Positions 14,996 through 23,417 of a DNA stretch of 64,000 nucleotides are shown here, piece by piece. Each line of letters starts with the position of its first letter. Position 1 is the stretch's first letter. The translations under genes and the position numbers were made by a program. The stretch lies in contig JAUYVI010000002.1 of NCBI GenBank assembly GCA_030715195.1, positions 496,001 through 560,000 of the forward strand, written 5' to 3'. This DNA comes from Dongia sedimenti (GTDB lineage: Bacteria; Pseudomonadota; Alphaproteobacteria; Dongiales; Dongiaceae). A model generated the notes under the pieces. The model saw only the letters and a list, made by a program, of their open reading frames with translations. It had not been told where the DNA came from and searched no databases.

Positions 14996-15511
14996 TTATT
15001 GCGCCAGCATTGATTTGATCAGCACGTCCTCGACCTCGATCGGCTTCGCCGCCGCCTTGGCGCGCATCAGCAGCTCGTCGCGCATGCGCTGCACGCCATC
15101 GGCGCCCTGCAGATCGTCGATCCGGAGGCTCCTGAGATAGACTTGGAACTGGTCGATCACCTTCGGCATGACGCCTTCGAGCTTCTTGGCGTCTTCCTCG
15201 TTCTTCACCGCGAGCCAGAGATCGAGGTTGAGATACGGCATCCGCTTGCCGGTCGCGACCAGGTTGACCTGCAGCGGCTTCTCCAGCGAGACATAGACCT
15301 GCGGCTCATCCGCGGCGTGCTCGTCGGGCGCATCGGCGGCGTGCTCCTCGACCGCAGGGTCCTTCTTCAGCAGCAGGAAATACGCGGCCGCACCACCGCC
15401 GCCCAGCAGCAGGACCGGCAGGATAATGAACAAGACCAGCTTCTTGCCGCTGAACTTCTTCTTCTTCGGTGCTTCGCTTGCCGGTGCTTCGTCGACTGCC
15501 GCCATGACCAT
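14996..15511 (-). CDS. fliL: Flagellar basal body-associated protein FliL
   Basis: FliL surrounds the stator and modulates torque. The 171-residue protein has a Lys-rich cytoplasmic N-terminus, one membrane helix (VLFIILPVLLLGGGGAAAYFLLL) and a periplasmic domain with the family pattern YLNLDLWLAV...EDAKKLEGVMPKVIDQF and a conserved LIKSMLAQ tail. It is the first gene of the leftward fliL-fliM-DUF6468-motE operon; no strong promoter match was found in its upstream region. Confidence 0.94.
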   Translation of the reverse strand: MVMAAVDEAPASEAPKKKKFSGKKLVLFIILPVLLLGGGGAAAYFLLLKKDPAVEEHAADAPDEHAADEPQVYVSLEKPLQVNLVATGKRMPYLNLDLWLAVKNEEDAKKLEGVMPKVIDQFQVYLRSLRIDDLQGADGVQRMRDELLMRAKAAAKPIEVEDVLIKSMLAQ

Positions 15512-15877
15512 GACCTTAAAGACCCGATGACCTCATCCAACCCCGACCGGTGTACGGCCGCATGGCTGAGGGGAATGTATGAACCTGATGGTTAACATCT
15601 CGTGAAAAAGCGGAAACCCGTCCCACAATCGGGATGACGCGGCACCGGCCCCGTTCAGCCTCTTTCGGAAGGCCTTCGGCGCAGCGGGCGGCGGGCGGCG
15701 CAGGGCAAGAACTGCCGGGACGGTGAGCCGGTTCAGCCCGGCAGACCGCCCCGCCCATGCCGCCGCGCGGCAGATAAAGCTCTGCGATCACTCATATTTT
15801 TCTTGGCACGCGTCCTGCATTAAAGCCTCCGACCGGCCGAAGTGCCGATTGGACAATGACCCAGAAGGGGCGCCGTC
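15512..15877. other. Intergenic region between divergent fliL and flgF operons
   Basis: This 366-bp stretch has no convincing gene: short open frames lack ribosome binding sites and family resemblance. It contains a sigma-54-type promoter at 15804-15819 reading towards flgF and a GC-rich block (15680-15720). I see no CtrA box in it, unlike the other flagellar promoter regions of the window. Confidence 0.7.
15804..15819 (+). promoter_or_regulatory. Sigma-54 (RpoN) promoter for flgF operon
   Basis: TGGCACG-N4-CTGCA matches the -24/-12 consensus TGGCACG-N4-TTGCA at all but one base. The GG (15805-15806) and GC (15817-15818) are ten bases apart, as required. The expected transcription start is near 15830, about 48 bases before the flgF ATG. 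Confidence 0.75.
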
Positions 15878-16624
15878 ATGGAAACACCGAGCTATGTCGC
15901 GCTGTCGCGACAGACCGCACTCGTGCGGCAAATGGACGTGGTCGCCAACAATCTCGCGAACGTGGCGACGCCGGGCTTCAAGGCCGAGGCCGAGATCTTC
16001 ACCACCGTTCCGATTCGCTCCCAATCCTTCGGCGCGCCGCAGAAGCTCGCCTATGTGCAGGATTTCGCGACCGCGCGGGATTTCAGCCCGGGGCCGATGA
16101 ATCCGACCGGCAACGATCTCGACGTGGCGATCCAGGGCAACGGCTTCTTTGTCGTCCAGACGCCGAACGGCCCCCGGTACACCCGCTTCGGCCACTTCCA
16201 GCTCAACGCCACCGGACAGGTCGTCACCAAGCAAGGCTATCCGGTGCTGGCCGGCGGCGCGCCGCTCCAGATCGACCCCGATGACGGCCCGGTCCAGGTC
16301 TCCGGCGACGGCACGGTCTCCGCCGACCGCACCCAGCAGGGCAACGCCCAGGTGGTCTACGGCAAGCTCGACGTCGTCGATTTCCAGAACCGCGACACGC
16401 TGAAGCCCGAGGAAGGCGTGATGTTCACCACCGACGCGCCGCCGATCCCGGTCGCGCAGCCGGGCGTGGTCCAGCGCATGCTGGAGCAGTCCAACGTGCA
16501 GTCGGTCAAGGAGCTCACCACCATGATCTCGGTGCAGCGCAGCTACGAGGCCGTGCAGCGCTTCATCGACGGCGAGGACGACCGCATGAAGCGCGCCGTC
16601 AACTACATCATTCCGAGCAGCTAG
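15878..16624 (+). CDS. flgF: Flagellar basal-body rod protein FlgF
   Basis: FlgF is a proximal rod protein of the FlgE/F/G family. The 248-residue sequence begins with a rod motif (ALSRQTALVRQMDVVANNLANVATPGFKAE in interrupted form), has the central AIQGNGFFVVQTPNGPRYTR block, and ends with a helix SVKELTTMISVQRSYEAVQRFI typical for the family. It is the first gene of the rightward flgF-flgG-flgA-flgH operon, downstream of a sigma-54 promoter. Confidence 0.95.
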   Translation: METPSYVALSRQTALVRQMDVVANNLANVATPGFKAEAEIFTTVPIRSQSFGAPQKLAYVQDFATARDFSPGPMNPTGNDLDVAIQGNGFFVVQTPNGPRYTRFGHFQLNATGQVVTKQGYPVLAGGAPLQIDPDDGPVQVSGDGTVSADRTQQGNAQVVYGKLDVVDFQNRDTLKPEEGVMFTTDAPPIPVAQPGVVQRMLEQSNVQSVKELTTMISVQRSYEAVQRFIDGEDDRMKRAVNYIIPSS

Positions 16625-16637
16625 AGGAAGGCCGATC

Positions 16638-17423
16638 ATGCGCTCCCTGTTCACCGCCGCGACGGGCATGGCCGCCCAGCAGCTCAACATCGACGTGATC
16701 GCGAACAACATCGCGAACGTCACTACCACCGGGTTCAAGCGGAGCCGGGCGGAATTCTCCGACCTGCTCTACCAGGAGTACCGCAGGGTCGGCACCCAGT
16801 CGTCCGACACCGGCACAATCGTGCCCGCCGGCGTTCAGGTCGGTCTCGGCGTGAAGCCGGTCTCGGTCTATCGCATCAACGAGCAGGGCTCGCTGATCGC
16901 GACCAACAACCAGCTCGACATCTCGATCAAGGGCCGCGGCTTCCTGCAGGTGACCCTGCCGGACGGCACCACCGCCTATACAAGGGACGGCGCGCTGAAG
17001 CTCGACAACACCGGCATCATCGTCACCGCCGACGGCTTCCAGATCCAGCCGGCGATCACCGTGCCGGCGAACGCGACCACGCTCACCATCAACGCCGACG
17101 GCCAGGTCCAGGCGACCATCCCGGGCCAGGTGAACCAGCAGCTCCTGGGCCAGTTGCAGCTCGCCAACTTCATCAACGAGCCCGGCCTGCAGGCCAACGG
17201 CGACAACCTGCTGGTCGAGACCGAAGCCTCCGGCCCGCCGACCGTCGGCAATCCCGGCGACATCGGCTTCGGCCAGCTGCAGCAGTTCTTCCTGGAGCAG
17301 TCGAACGTCAACATGGTGAGCGAGATGACCGATCTCATCACCGCCCAGCGTGCCTATGAAATCAACTCCAAGGTCATCCAGGCCTCGGATTCGATGATGG
17401 GCACCATCACGCAGCTGCGGTGA
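16638..17423 (+). CDS. flgG: Flagellar basal-body distal rod protein FlgG
   Basis: FlgG makes the distal rod. The 261-residue protein has the canonical start MRSLFTAATGMAAQQLNIDVIANNIAN, given here as the recognisable first 20 or so residues of every FlgG, a central LDISIKGRGFLQVTLPDG block, the LQLANFINEPGL segment, and the C-terminal NMVSEMTDLITAQRAYEINS. It lies 13 bases after flgF with an AGAGGAAGG-type ribosome site. Confidence 0.97.
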   Translation: MRSLFTAATGMAAQQLNIDVIANNIANVTTTGFKRSRAEFSDLLYQEYRRVGTQSSDTGTIVPAGVQVGLGVKPVSVYRINEQGSLIATNNQLDISIKGRGFLQVTLPDGTTAYTRDGALKLDNTGIIVTADGFQIQPAITVPANATTLTINADGQVQATIPGQVNQQLLGQLQLANFINEPGLQANGDNLLVETEASGPPTVGNPGDIGFGQLQQFFLEQSNVNMVSEMTDLITAQRAYEINSKVIQASDSMMGTITQLR

Positions 17424-17433
17424 GGCAACAGAC

Positions 17434-18429
17434 ATGATCCGCTTCGCGTTTCTCCTGCTGACCCTGGTGCTCTCGGCCTGGCTCGCCTTCTCCTTGCCGG
17501 CCGGCGCGCAAGAGATCGATCCCGCCGCCGAGCCTGGGGAAGGCGGTCTCACGCTCAAGCAGAGCGTGATGGTCAGCGACGACGTGGTGCGGCTCGGCGA
17601 TCTGTTCGAGCAGCCGCTGTCGATGGGCGATGCACCGGTCGCCCAGGCGCCGCTGCCCGGCCAGACCATCGTGCTCGACAACCGCTTCCTGCGCTCGCTG
17701 ACCCGCGCCTATGCGCTCGACTGGACGCCGGCCGACAAGTATCAGCGGATCCTGGTCGCCCGCCAGGCGCAGAAGATCGACCCCAGCCAGGTGACGCAGC
17801 AGGTCAAGGACGCATTGCGCGACTATCTCGGCACCGACAAGGAGGTCGAGATCGCGTTCGACGTCGGCGACACCAACCTGGTGCTCCCGACCAATGTCCC
17901 GGCCACCCTCGCGGTCCAGGACATCCGCTTCGATCCCACGTCGCAGCGCTTCGCGGCCCAGCTGGTCGTGCCCGCCTCCGGCCCGACCCTGATCAGCCGC
18001 CTGGTCGCCGGCAGCGTCTATGAGACGGTGCAGCTCCCGGTGCTGGCGCGCGCGGTGGCACCCGGCGAAGTGATCCAGTCGTCGGATATCGACTGGATGG
18101 CGGTCCGCATCGACCGCGTCGCCGCCAACGGCGTGACCGACCCGAAGCAGCTGGTCGGGATGACGGCGCGGCGACCTTTGCGCGCCAACCAGATGCTGCG
18201 CATGAGCGACATCGCCATGGCGCCGGCCATCATCCGCGGCAGCATGATTACGCTGATGGTGCAGACCGAGAACATGACCCTCACCGCCCAGGGCCGCGCC
18301 CTGGAGGATGCGGCGGTCGGCCAGCCGATCCGGGTCATCAACACGATGAGCAACAAGCCGCTGACCGGCGTCGTGAAGGATCAGACCACGGTCGTGATCC
18401 CCGTCGCCGGCGCCATGGCTCTGAACTGA
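17434..18429 (+). CDS. flgA: Flagellar P-ring assembly chaperone FlgA
   Basis: FlgA is a periplasmic chaperone for the P-ring protein FlgI. The 331-residue product has a signal peptide (residues 1-24, ending GAQE), an N-terminal beta region, and a C-terminal SAF domain with the conserved LARAVAPGEVIQSSDIDWM and ARRPLRANQMLRMSDI segments, ending with VKDQTTVVIPV. It follows flgG by ten bases. The client gene flgI is not in this window. Confidence 0.94.
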   Translation: MIRFAFLLLTLVLSAWLAFSLPAGAQEIDPAAEPGEGGLTLKQSVMVSDDVVRLGDLFEQPLSMGDAPVAQAPLPGQTIVLDNRFLRSLTRAYALDWTPADKYQRILVARQAQKIDPSQVTQQVKDALRDYLGTDKEVEIAFDVGDTNLVLPTNVPATLAVQDIRFDPTSQRFAAQLVVPASGPTLISRLVAGSVYETVQLPVLARAVAPGEVIQSSDIDWMAVRIDRVAANGVTDPKQLVGMTARRPLRANQMLRMSDIAMAPAIIRGSMITLMVQTENMTLTAQGRALEDAAVGQPIRVINTMSNKPLTGVVKDQTTVVIPVAGAMALN

Positions 18430-18440
18430 GGAGACGCGCA

Positions 18441-19283
18441 ATGACCGCCCCACGACCGAAGCACGGCGCCGCGCGCAGATCGCTCCGCGCCACACCGCCG
18501 CGCCCGACCCCGCGCCGCGAGCCGACGCCGATGAAGCGCGTCCTGCCGCTGGCACTGATCCTGGCCGTGGCCTCGGTCTCGCTCGGCGGCTGCGGCAACA
18601 TGCTCCAGCGGATCGCCGATGCCGGCAAGGCGCCAAACATGGATCCGATCGAGAATCCCAACGCCCAGGAGGATTATCACCCGGTCACCATGCCGATGCC
18701 GGCGCCGATGACCGATGTCCGCCAGCCCAACTCGCTGTGGCGCCAGGGCAGCCGCACCTTCTTCGCCGACCAGCGCGCGAGCAAGGTGGGCGACATCCTG
18801 ACCGTGGTGATCAAGATCGACGATTCCGCGACCCTCGACAACCAGACCAAGCAGAGCCGGGACGGCAGCAACGACGCCGCCGCCAGCAGCCTGCTCGGCT
18901 ACGAGAAGTTCGCCAACCAGGTCTTCACCGACGCCACCAACCCGGCCAGCCTGATCAACACCGACAGCACCTCCGACCAGACCGGCTCCGGCTCGGTCGA
19001 TCGCAAGGAAGAGGTCAATCTTCGCGTCGCCGCGGTGGTGACCCAGGTCCTGCCGAACGGCAACCTGGTGCTGAAAGGCCGGCAGCAGGTGCGGGTCAAC
19101 TACGAGCTCCGCGAGCTCGACGTCGAGGGCATCATCCGGCCGATGGACATCTCGACCGCGAACGAGGTTCCCTACGACCAGATCGCCGAGGCCCGGATCG
19201 CCTATGGCGGCAAGGGCACGCTCAGCGACGTGCAGCAGCCGCGCTACGGCCAGCAGGTCTACGACATCCTGTTCCCGTTCTGA
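18441..19283 (+). CDS. flgH: Flagellar L-ring lipoprotein FlgH
   Basis: FlgH forms the outer-membrane L ring. The lipoprotein signal peptide MKRVLPLALILAVASVSLGGC contains a lipobox LGGC, followed by conserved FlgH blocks NSLWRQGSRTFFADQRASKVGDILTVVI (interrupted), VLPNGNLVLKGRQQVRVNYE and IRPMDIS. The ATG at 18441 has GAGGA upstream and adds 30 basic residues before the signal; the ATG at 18531 would give a normal lipoprotein but has no clear ribosome site. Annotated long, true start uncertain. It ends the flgF operon; flgI and flgJ do not follow. Confidence 0.93.
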   Translation: MTAPRPKHGAARRSLRATPPRPTPRREPTPMKRVLPLALILAVASVSLGGCGNMLQRIADAGKAPNMDPIENPNAQEDYHPVTMPMPAPMTDVRQPNSLWRQGSRTFFADQRASKVGDILTVVIKIDDSATLDNQTKQSRDGSNDAAASSLLGYEKFANQVFTDATNPASLINTDSTSDQTGSGSVDRKEEVNLRVAAVVTQVLPNGNLVLKGRQQVRVNYELRELDVEGIIRPMDISTANEVPYDQIAEARIAYGGKGTLSDVQQPRYGQQVYDILFPF

Positions 19284-19318
19284 TGCGCTGATCGCAAGCG
19301 ACCAAACGCGGGGCGTTT

Positions 19319-19366
19319 CCAGCCGGTCGGGTTCGTTCTAGGATGAACCACCGGACCGGCTGGAGG
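19319..19366 (+). promoter_or_regulatory. Hairpin overlapping the ribosome binding site of the next gene
   Basis: CCAGCCGGTC (19319-19328) pairs perfectly with GACCGGCTGG (19354-19363), and an inner GGTTC/GAACC pair (19330-19334, 19345-19349) extends the stem. The 3' arm runs into the Shine-Dalgarno GGAGG (19362-19366) of the TTG-start gene at 19374, so folding would cover part of it. It could equally work as a factor-assisted terminator after flgH; there is no T run. Confidence 0.55.
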
Positions 19367-19373
19367 CGCCCCT

Positions 19374-19709
19374 TTGCTTGCGATTGGAATGGTCGTCGCC
19401 CTCGCTCACCTCTCCCTCGGCCTACAGCCGACACCGGTCCATGGCGAGGCCGAGTGGATCATGCGCGACCCCGCGATCGCTTGGTGCTGCGGACCCAAGG
19501 AATGCGGCGTGGTGCCGGAGGGCGGCGTCGTGATTCAGGGCGACGGCTGGTTCGTGCCGGTGACCCGCCAGCGCTTCAAGCTGGGCGACCCCCATACCTA
19601 CTGGTCGAGGGATGACCGGATGTGGTGGTGCCGGGGCAAGGGCAGCCTCAACGGCGCGCCGATGCAGGGACCGGTGCAATGCCTGTTCGTGCCGAAGCTC
19701 GGGTCGTAG
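19374..19709 (+). CDS. Small secreted Cys-rich protein of unknown function
   Basis: A 111-residue protein starting at TTG, chosen because GGAGG stands seven bases upstream. Residues 1-24 form a signal peptide (MLAIGMVVALAHLSLGLQPT, cleavage near VHGEA). The mature part has five Cys, including an adjacent pair (AWCCGPKECGV) and later ones in WWCRGKG and VQCLF, and many Trp, so a compact disulphide-bonded periplasmic domain is likely. I do not recognise a family. It stands alone between flgH and a nucleotidyltransferase-like gene, with a hairpin over its leader. Confidence 0.75.
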   Translation: MLAIGMVVALAHLSLGLQPTPVHGEAEWIMRDPAIAWCCGPKECGVVPEGGVVIQGDGWFVPVTRQRFKLGDPHTYWSRDDRMWWCRGKGSLNGAPMQGPVQCLFVPKLGS

Positions 19710-19719
19710 ACCAAGTCGC

Positions 19720-20283
19720 ATGGACCTCGTCACCGCGGCACTCGCCAATCCGATCAACCGGAAGATCCTGGAACGCATGCCGATGCTCGGCGCGCCGAAT
19801 GCGTGCCTGGTCGCCGGATCGGTCTATCAGGCGTTCTGGAACGCGCTCACCGAGCGGCCGGTCGCCCAGGGCGTCAAGGATTACGACCTGTTCTATTTCG
19901 ACGGTTCGGATCTCTCCTATGAGGCCGAGGATGTCGTGGTCCGGCGGGCCGCCGCGCTGTTCGCCGATCTCGACGTGCTGGTCGATGTGAAGAACCAGGC
20001 GCGGGTGCATCTCTGGTATCCGCAGCGCTTCGGCGGCGACTATCCGAGGCTCGAGAAGGTCGAGGACGGCATCGCGCGCTTCCTGGTGCGCTCGACCTGC
20101 ATCGGCTTGATGCCGCAGGACGGCGGCAATCTCCGCCTGATCGCGCCCTATGGCGTCGAGGAGACCCGGCGCGGCGAGCTCAGGCCGAACGCACTCTGGT
20201 GCCCGGACCGGGCGCGGTTCCGCGCCAAGGCGGAAAGCTATGTCGCGCGCTGGCCCTGGCTCAAGATCATCGAGACCGATTGA
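19720..20283 (+). CDS. Nucleotidyltransferase-like protein (NTP_transf_6 family)
   Basis: A 187-residue soluble protein. It shows the minimal nucleotidyltransferase pattern: a Gly-Ser loop (LVAGSVYQAFWNAL) followed by a D-x-D-like metal site (VKDYDLFYFD) and a third acidic strand (LDVLVDVKNQARVHLWY). This is the arrangement of the NTP_transf_6 family, whose substrates are unknown. The ATG at 19720 gives the usual family start; an upstream extension is Cys/Arg-rich and not credible. It starts ten bases after the previous stop, so it may be co-transcribed. Confidence 0.8.
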   Translation: MDLVTAALANPINRKILERMPMLGAPNACLVAGSVYQAFWNALTERPVAQGVKDYDLFYFDGSDLSYEAEDVVVRRAAALFADLDVLVDVKNQARVHLWYPQRFGGDYPRLEKVEDGIARFLVRSTCIGLMPQDGGNLRLIAPYGVEETRRGELRPNALWCPDRARFRAKAESYVARWPWLKIIETD

Positions 20284-20286
20284 GCA

Positions 20287-20706
20287 TCAGACGCCCCAGG
20301 TCACATAGCCTTCCGGGCTGATCGGCCAGGCCGGATTCCAGGCGATCTCCCAGGCATGGTCGTCCGGATCGGCGATGTAGCCGCGGAAGCCGCCATGCGG
20401 CGGCGCATCGGCCGGGCGCAGGACCTTGCCGCCGTACTGGGCCAGCCGGTCGATCACCGGCTGCACCTCGTCCTTGGTCGCAACGTTGTGCGCGACCGCG
20501 AAGGCGCCGGGTCGCGACAGGCTGCGCCGCATGTCCGCTTCCAGGGATCTGGTCAGCCAGGTTGCGAGCATCAGCCCGTTCATCTGGTAGAAGACGACCT
20601 CCGGATTCTCGAACACCGGCTTCCAGCCGAAGCCCTCGGCATAGAAGCGGCGCGAGCGCGCGAGATCGGCGATGCCGAGCGTGATCACCGAGATCTGCTG
20701 TTGCAT
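20287..20706 (-). CDS. VOC family (glyoxalase/bleomycin-resistance fold) protein
   Basis: A 139-residue single VOC domain pair. Typical features are the opening strand ISVITLGIADLARSRRFY with FYAEGFGWKP, the VFYQMNGLMLATW strand, an Asn/His-containing AVAHNVATKDEV, and the closing GYIADPDDHAWEIAWNP with a metal-ligand Glu. Substrate cannot be told from sequence; this subgroup is often annotated as glyoxalase. It lies 25 bases downstream of the redoxin/2OG-oxygenase gene on the same strand, so the two are probably an operon. Confidence 0.88.
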   Translation of the reverse strand: MQQQISVITLGIADLARSRRFYAEGFGWKPVFENPEVVFYQMNGLMLATWLTRSLEADMRRSLSRPGAFAVAHNVATKDEVQPVIDRLAQYGGKVLRPADAPPHGGFRGYIADPDDHAWEIAWNPAWPISPEGYVTWGV

Positions 20707-20731
20707 GGCTGCCTCCCGAAAGAGAGCTGGA

Positions 20732-21748
20732 TCAGGTCTCGCCGTAGAGGAAGGCGAGCAGGACGAAGCGCCGGCCTTTGGTCACGTGCATGGGCTCGTG
20801 CAGAAGCGAGCAGGAGAAGGTGATGGCGGCGCCGGTTTCCGGCCGATAGAGCTGGTTGCCGAATTCCGGATAGCGCAGCTCGCCGCCTTCGAACTGCTCG
20901 GTGTTGAGGTTGATCGAGCAGGCGAAGCGCCGATGCGCCACCATCGGCTTGGTGTTGTCGCGATGGCCGTGCAATTCGCCGCCGCGCTCGCCTTCGTAGC
21001 AGCCGATCCGGTAGGCCTCGCGCCGGGTGATCTTGTACTGGAAGCTCTTCTGGATCTCCGGGATCAGGCGCCGGTTCAGACGGTCGTCGATGAAGGCATT
21101 GGTCTCGGGCTGACGGATCCAATGGTCGATGCGATCCTTGCGGCCGTATTCCGGGATCTTCTGCTTGTAGTCGGCATTGCCGGGCGGCAGCGTGCCATGG
21201 CCGGGCTCGACGAAGGTCTGGCCCTGCATGGCGAAGATGTTGATCAGTTTCTGGCATTCGGCGCGCGACAGCACGTCGGGCACGATCAGCACCGGCGGGT
21301 GAGACGTCATCGTGACCGCGGCGCGGGTCGCGGCGATCCGCGCCAGCGCCGCCTGCGCCGCCGCGGCATCGCCGCCGATATAGGCGACGTGCCGATTGGG
21401 CGCGATCAGGACCAGGCGGGATTCGCCGGAAGCACCGAACAGCGCGCCCACCGTGCCCTCGGCATCGGCGGCGGATTCGAACCCGTCGAGCGCGGCCGTT
21501 TCACCGAGGCCGGTGGCCAGGACGGCGCGGCCGTCGGTCGCCTTCACCTGCCCGACCAGTGCCTCCAGGCCCTGCGGCAGGGCGCCGCCGCCCCAGAACA
21601 GCAGCAGCAGAGGCTTGCCGGCGACCAGGTCGCTGGCGGGGTCGATGCTCTCGCCGCTGGTGGCCGCGAGCCGGAAGGCCGGCGCGATATCGCCCGCTTC
21701 CAGCGGCTGTTTCGCGGCGATCGGTGCGGTGGTCTGCGATACGGCCAT
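20732..21748 (-). CDS. Redoxin-like / 2-oxoglutarate-Fe(II) oxygenase fusion protein
   Basis: A 338-residue two-domain protein. Residues 15-145 have a peroxiredoxin/redoxin pattern (GDIAPAFRLAATSGE; KPLLLLFWGG; SRLVLIAPNRHVAY), but the expected peroxidatic Cys is absent. Residues 150-338 are a 2OG-Fe(II) dioxygenase of the prolyl 4-hydroxylase type: metal ligands H262-x-D264 (LHGHRD) and H321 (EPMHV), with R326/R327 as the 2-oxoglutarate anchor. The target (protein side chain or small molecule) is unknown. It is followed by a VOC gene and is divergent from moaA. Confidence 0.87.
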   Translation of the reverse strand: MAVSQTTAPIAAKQPLEAGDIAPAFRLAATSGESIDPASDLVAGKPLLLLFWGGGALPQGLEALVGQVKATDGRAVLATGLGETAALDGFESAADAEGTVGALFGASGESRLVLIAPNRHVAYIGGDAAAAQAALARIAATRAAVTMTSHPPVLIVPDVLSRAECQKLINIFAMQGQTFVEPGHGTLPPGNADYKQKIPEYGRKDRIDHWIRQPETNAFIDDRLNRRLIPEIQKSFQYKITRREAYRIGCYEGERGGELHGHRDNTKPMVAHRRFACSINLNTEQFEGGELRYPEFGNQLYRPETGAAITFSCSLLHEPMHVTKGRRFVLLAFLYGET

Positions 21749-21913
21749 GATTTCCCGGAATTTCCTTAGGGGCTTTAGGTGGGCATTGTGCGGATGCGAG
21801 CCGCCCGATCAAGCGAATTTGCCGCTCCGATGCGGGGTCGAAATATCCTGTGAAAACCATCGCACAAGACCCTATATTTAGGCGTCTTCCGACTGCCTGG
21901 CACCCGCTTTCTC

Positions 21914-22906
21914 ATGATCGACCCGTTCGGCCGCAAGATCTCCTATCTCCGCGTATCGGTCACCGACCGCTGCGACTTTCGCTGCGTCTATTGCATGGCG
22001 GAGCACATGACCTTCCTCCCGAAAGCAGAGGTGCTGTCGCTGGAGGAGCTCGACCGGCTATGCAGCACCTTCGTCGGGCTCGGCGTGAAGAAGCTCCGGC
22101 TGACCGGCGGCGAGCCGCTGGTGCGCAAGAACGTGATGGAGCTGTTCCGCGCCCTGTCCCGGCACTTGAAGAGCGGCGCCCTGGAAGAGCTCACCGTCAC
22201 CACCAATGGCAGCCAGCTCGGCAAGTATGCGGATGAGCTGGCATCGCTCGGCGTGAAGCGCATCAACGTCTCGATCGACACGCTCGATCCCAAGAAGTTC
22301 ACCGAGATCACCCGCTGGGGCAAGCTCGACACCGTGCTCGACGGCGTGCGCGCCGCAAAGGAAGCCGGGCTCAAGGTCAAGATCAACACCGTCGCCTTGA
22401 AGGGCGTCAACGACGACGAGGTCGATACCCTGGTCGAATGGTGCGGCCGCGAGGGCCACGACCTTACCTTCATCGAGGTGATGCCGATGGGCGATATCGG
22501 CGGCGAGAACCGGCTCGACCAGTACCTGCCGATCTCGCTGCTGCGCGCGCAGATGGCGCGGCGCTGGACCCTGGAAGAGACCGCCGAGCGCACCGGCGGC
22601 CCGGCGCGCTACGTGCGGCTGCAGGAGACCGGCCAGCGGGTGGGCTTCATCACGCCGCTCACCCACAACTTCTGCGAATCCTGCAACCGGGTGCGGGTGA
22701 CCTGCACCGGCATGCTCTATATGTGCCTGGGCCAGGAGGATAGCGCGGATCTCCGCGCGCCGCTGCGCGCCAGCGAATCCGACGCGGCCCTGATCGCCGC
22801 CATCGAAGAGGCGATCGGCCGCAAGCCCAAGGGGCATGACTTCATGATCGACCGCCGCCACCAAGGCCCGGCGGTCGGCCGGCACATGAGCGTCACCGGC
22901 GGGTGA
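21914..22906 (+). CDS. moaA: GTP 3',8-cyclase MoaA
   Basis: MoaA, a radical SAM enzyme, carries out the first step of molybdenum cofactor synthesis, converting GTP to 3',8-cyclo-GTP. The 330-residue protein has the SAM-cluster motif C20-x3-C24-x2-C27 (CDFRCVYC), the LTGGEPLVR block, the C-terminal second cluster motif ([12 protein letters not shown]...MC) and the final Gly-Gly required for activity. It is monocistronic here, divergent from the oxygenase gene. The window also encodes two molybdenum enzymes (36000 and 62561). Confidence 0.97.
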   Translation: MIDPFGRKISYLRVSVTDRCDFRCVYCMAEHMTFLPKAEVLSLEELDRLCSTFVGLGVKKLRLTGGEPLVRKNVMELFRALSRHLKSGALEELTVTTNGSQLGKYADELASLGVKRINVSIDTLDPKKFTEITRWGKLDTVLDGVRAAKEAGLKVKINTVALKGVNDDEVDTLVEWCGREGHDLTFIEVMPMGDIGGENRLDQYLPISLLRAQMARRWTLEETAERTGGPARYVRLQETGQRVGFITPLTHNFCESCNRVRVTCTGMLYMCLGQEDSADLRAPLRASESDAALIAAIEEAIGRKPKGHDFMIDRRHQGPAVGRHMSVTGG

Positions 22907-22915
22907 GTGGCGGCG

Positions 22916-23407
22916 TCATTTCAGCCGCTTCTCCATCGAGAAATTGTCGAAGATCTGGCCGTTATAGGTCACGCGCTGCGCCTGCAGCGTGGCGAAGCCC
23001 TGGCGCTCGAAGAACTTCCGCGCGGTGATGCTGGACTGGGTCCAGAGCCGCGCGGCATTCCGGCGCTTGGCCTCGCGCTCGATCTCCTCGATCAGCTTGG
23101 AGCCGATGCGCTTGCGCAGGAGATCCTTGTGGACGTACAGCTGGTCCACATAGTCGTCGCCGTCGAGATTGGCGAAACCCACCACCATCCCGCCGCTGAC
23201 CGCCACCATGAAATAGCTGGAATCGATCACCACGCGCCAATGCTCGAGATCGACCTGGTAGGGCGCCCAGGCGTCGAGATGGGCTTCGGAGTAATCCTGC
23301 CGGTTCACCGCATGCACGGTGTCGCGGAACAGCCGCGCGATGGTCAGCGCATCATCGGCGCGGCCGCGCCGCAGCTCGACGATGAAACCGGTGTCGCGGG
23401 CCCTCAA
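22916..23407 (-). CDS. GNAT family N-acetyltransferase
   Basis: A 163-residue GNAT domain. The acetyl-CoA loop is seen as QLYVHKDLLRKRIGSKLIEEIE (R-x-x-G-x pattern), followed by AARLWTQSSITARKFFERQGF, the standard motif B/C ending. The N-terminal FIVELRRGRADDALTIARLF is the usual first strand and helix. The best start in this frame is a TTG at 23407. Substrate unknown. It follows the next gene by ten bases on the same strand and converges on moaA. Confidence 0.88.
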   Translation of the reverse strand: MRARDTGFIVELRRGRADDALTIARLFRDTVHAVNRQDYSEAHLDAWAPYQVDLEHWRVVIDSSYFMVAVSGGMVVGFANLDGDDYVDQLYVHKDLLRKRIGSKLIEEIEREAKRRNAARLWTQSSITARKFFERQGFATLQAQRVTYNGQIFDNFSMEKRLK

Positions 23408-23417
23408 TCTCCCATCC

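Noticed and set aside
15516..15791. Open frame of about 91 codons in the fliL-flgF intergenic region
   Set aside because: No ribosome binding site, unlikely composition, and it overlaps the fliL leader.
18441..18530. N-terminal extension of FlgH as a separate leader peptide
   Set aside because: It is in frame with flgH and has no stop; it may simply be untranslated if the real start is at 18531.
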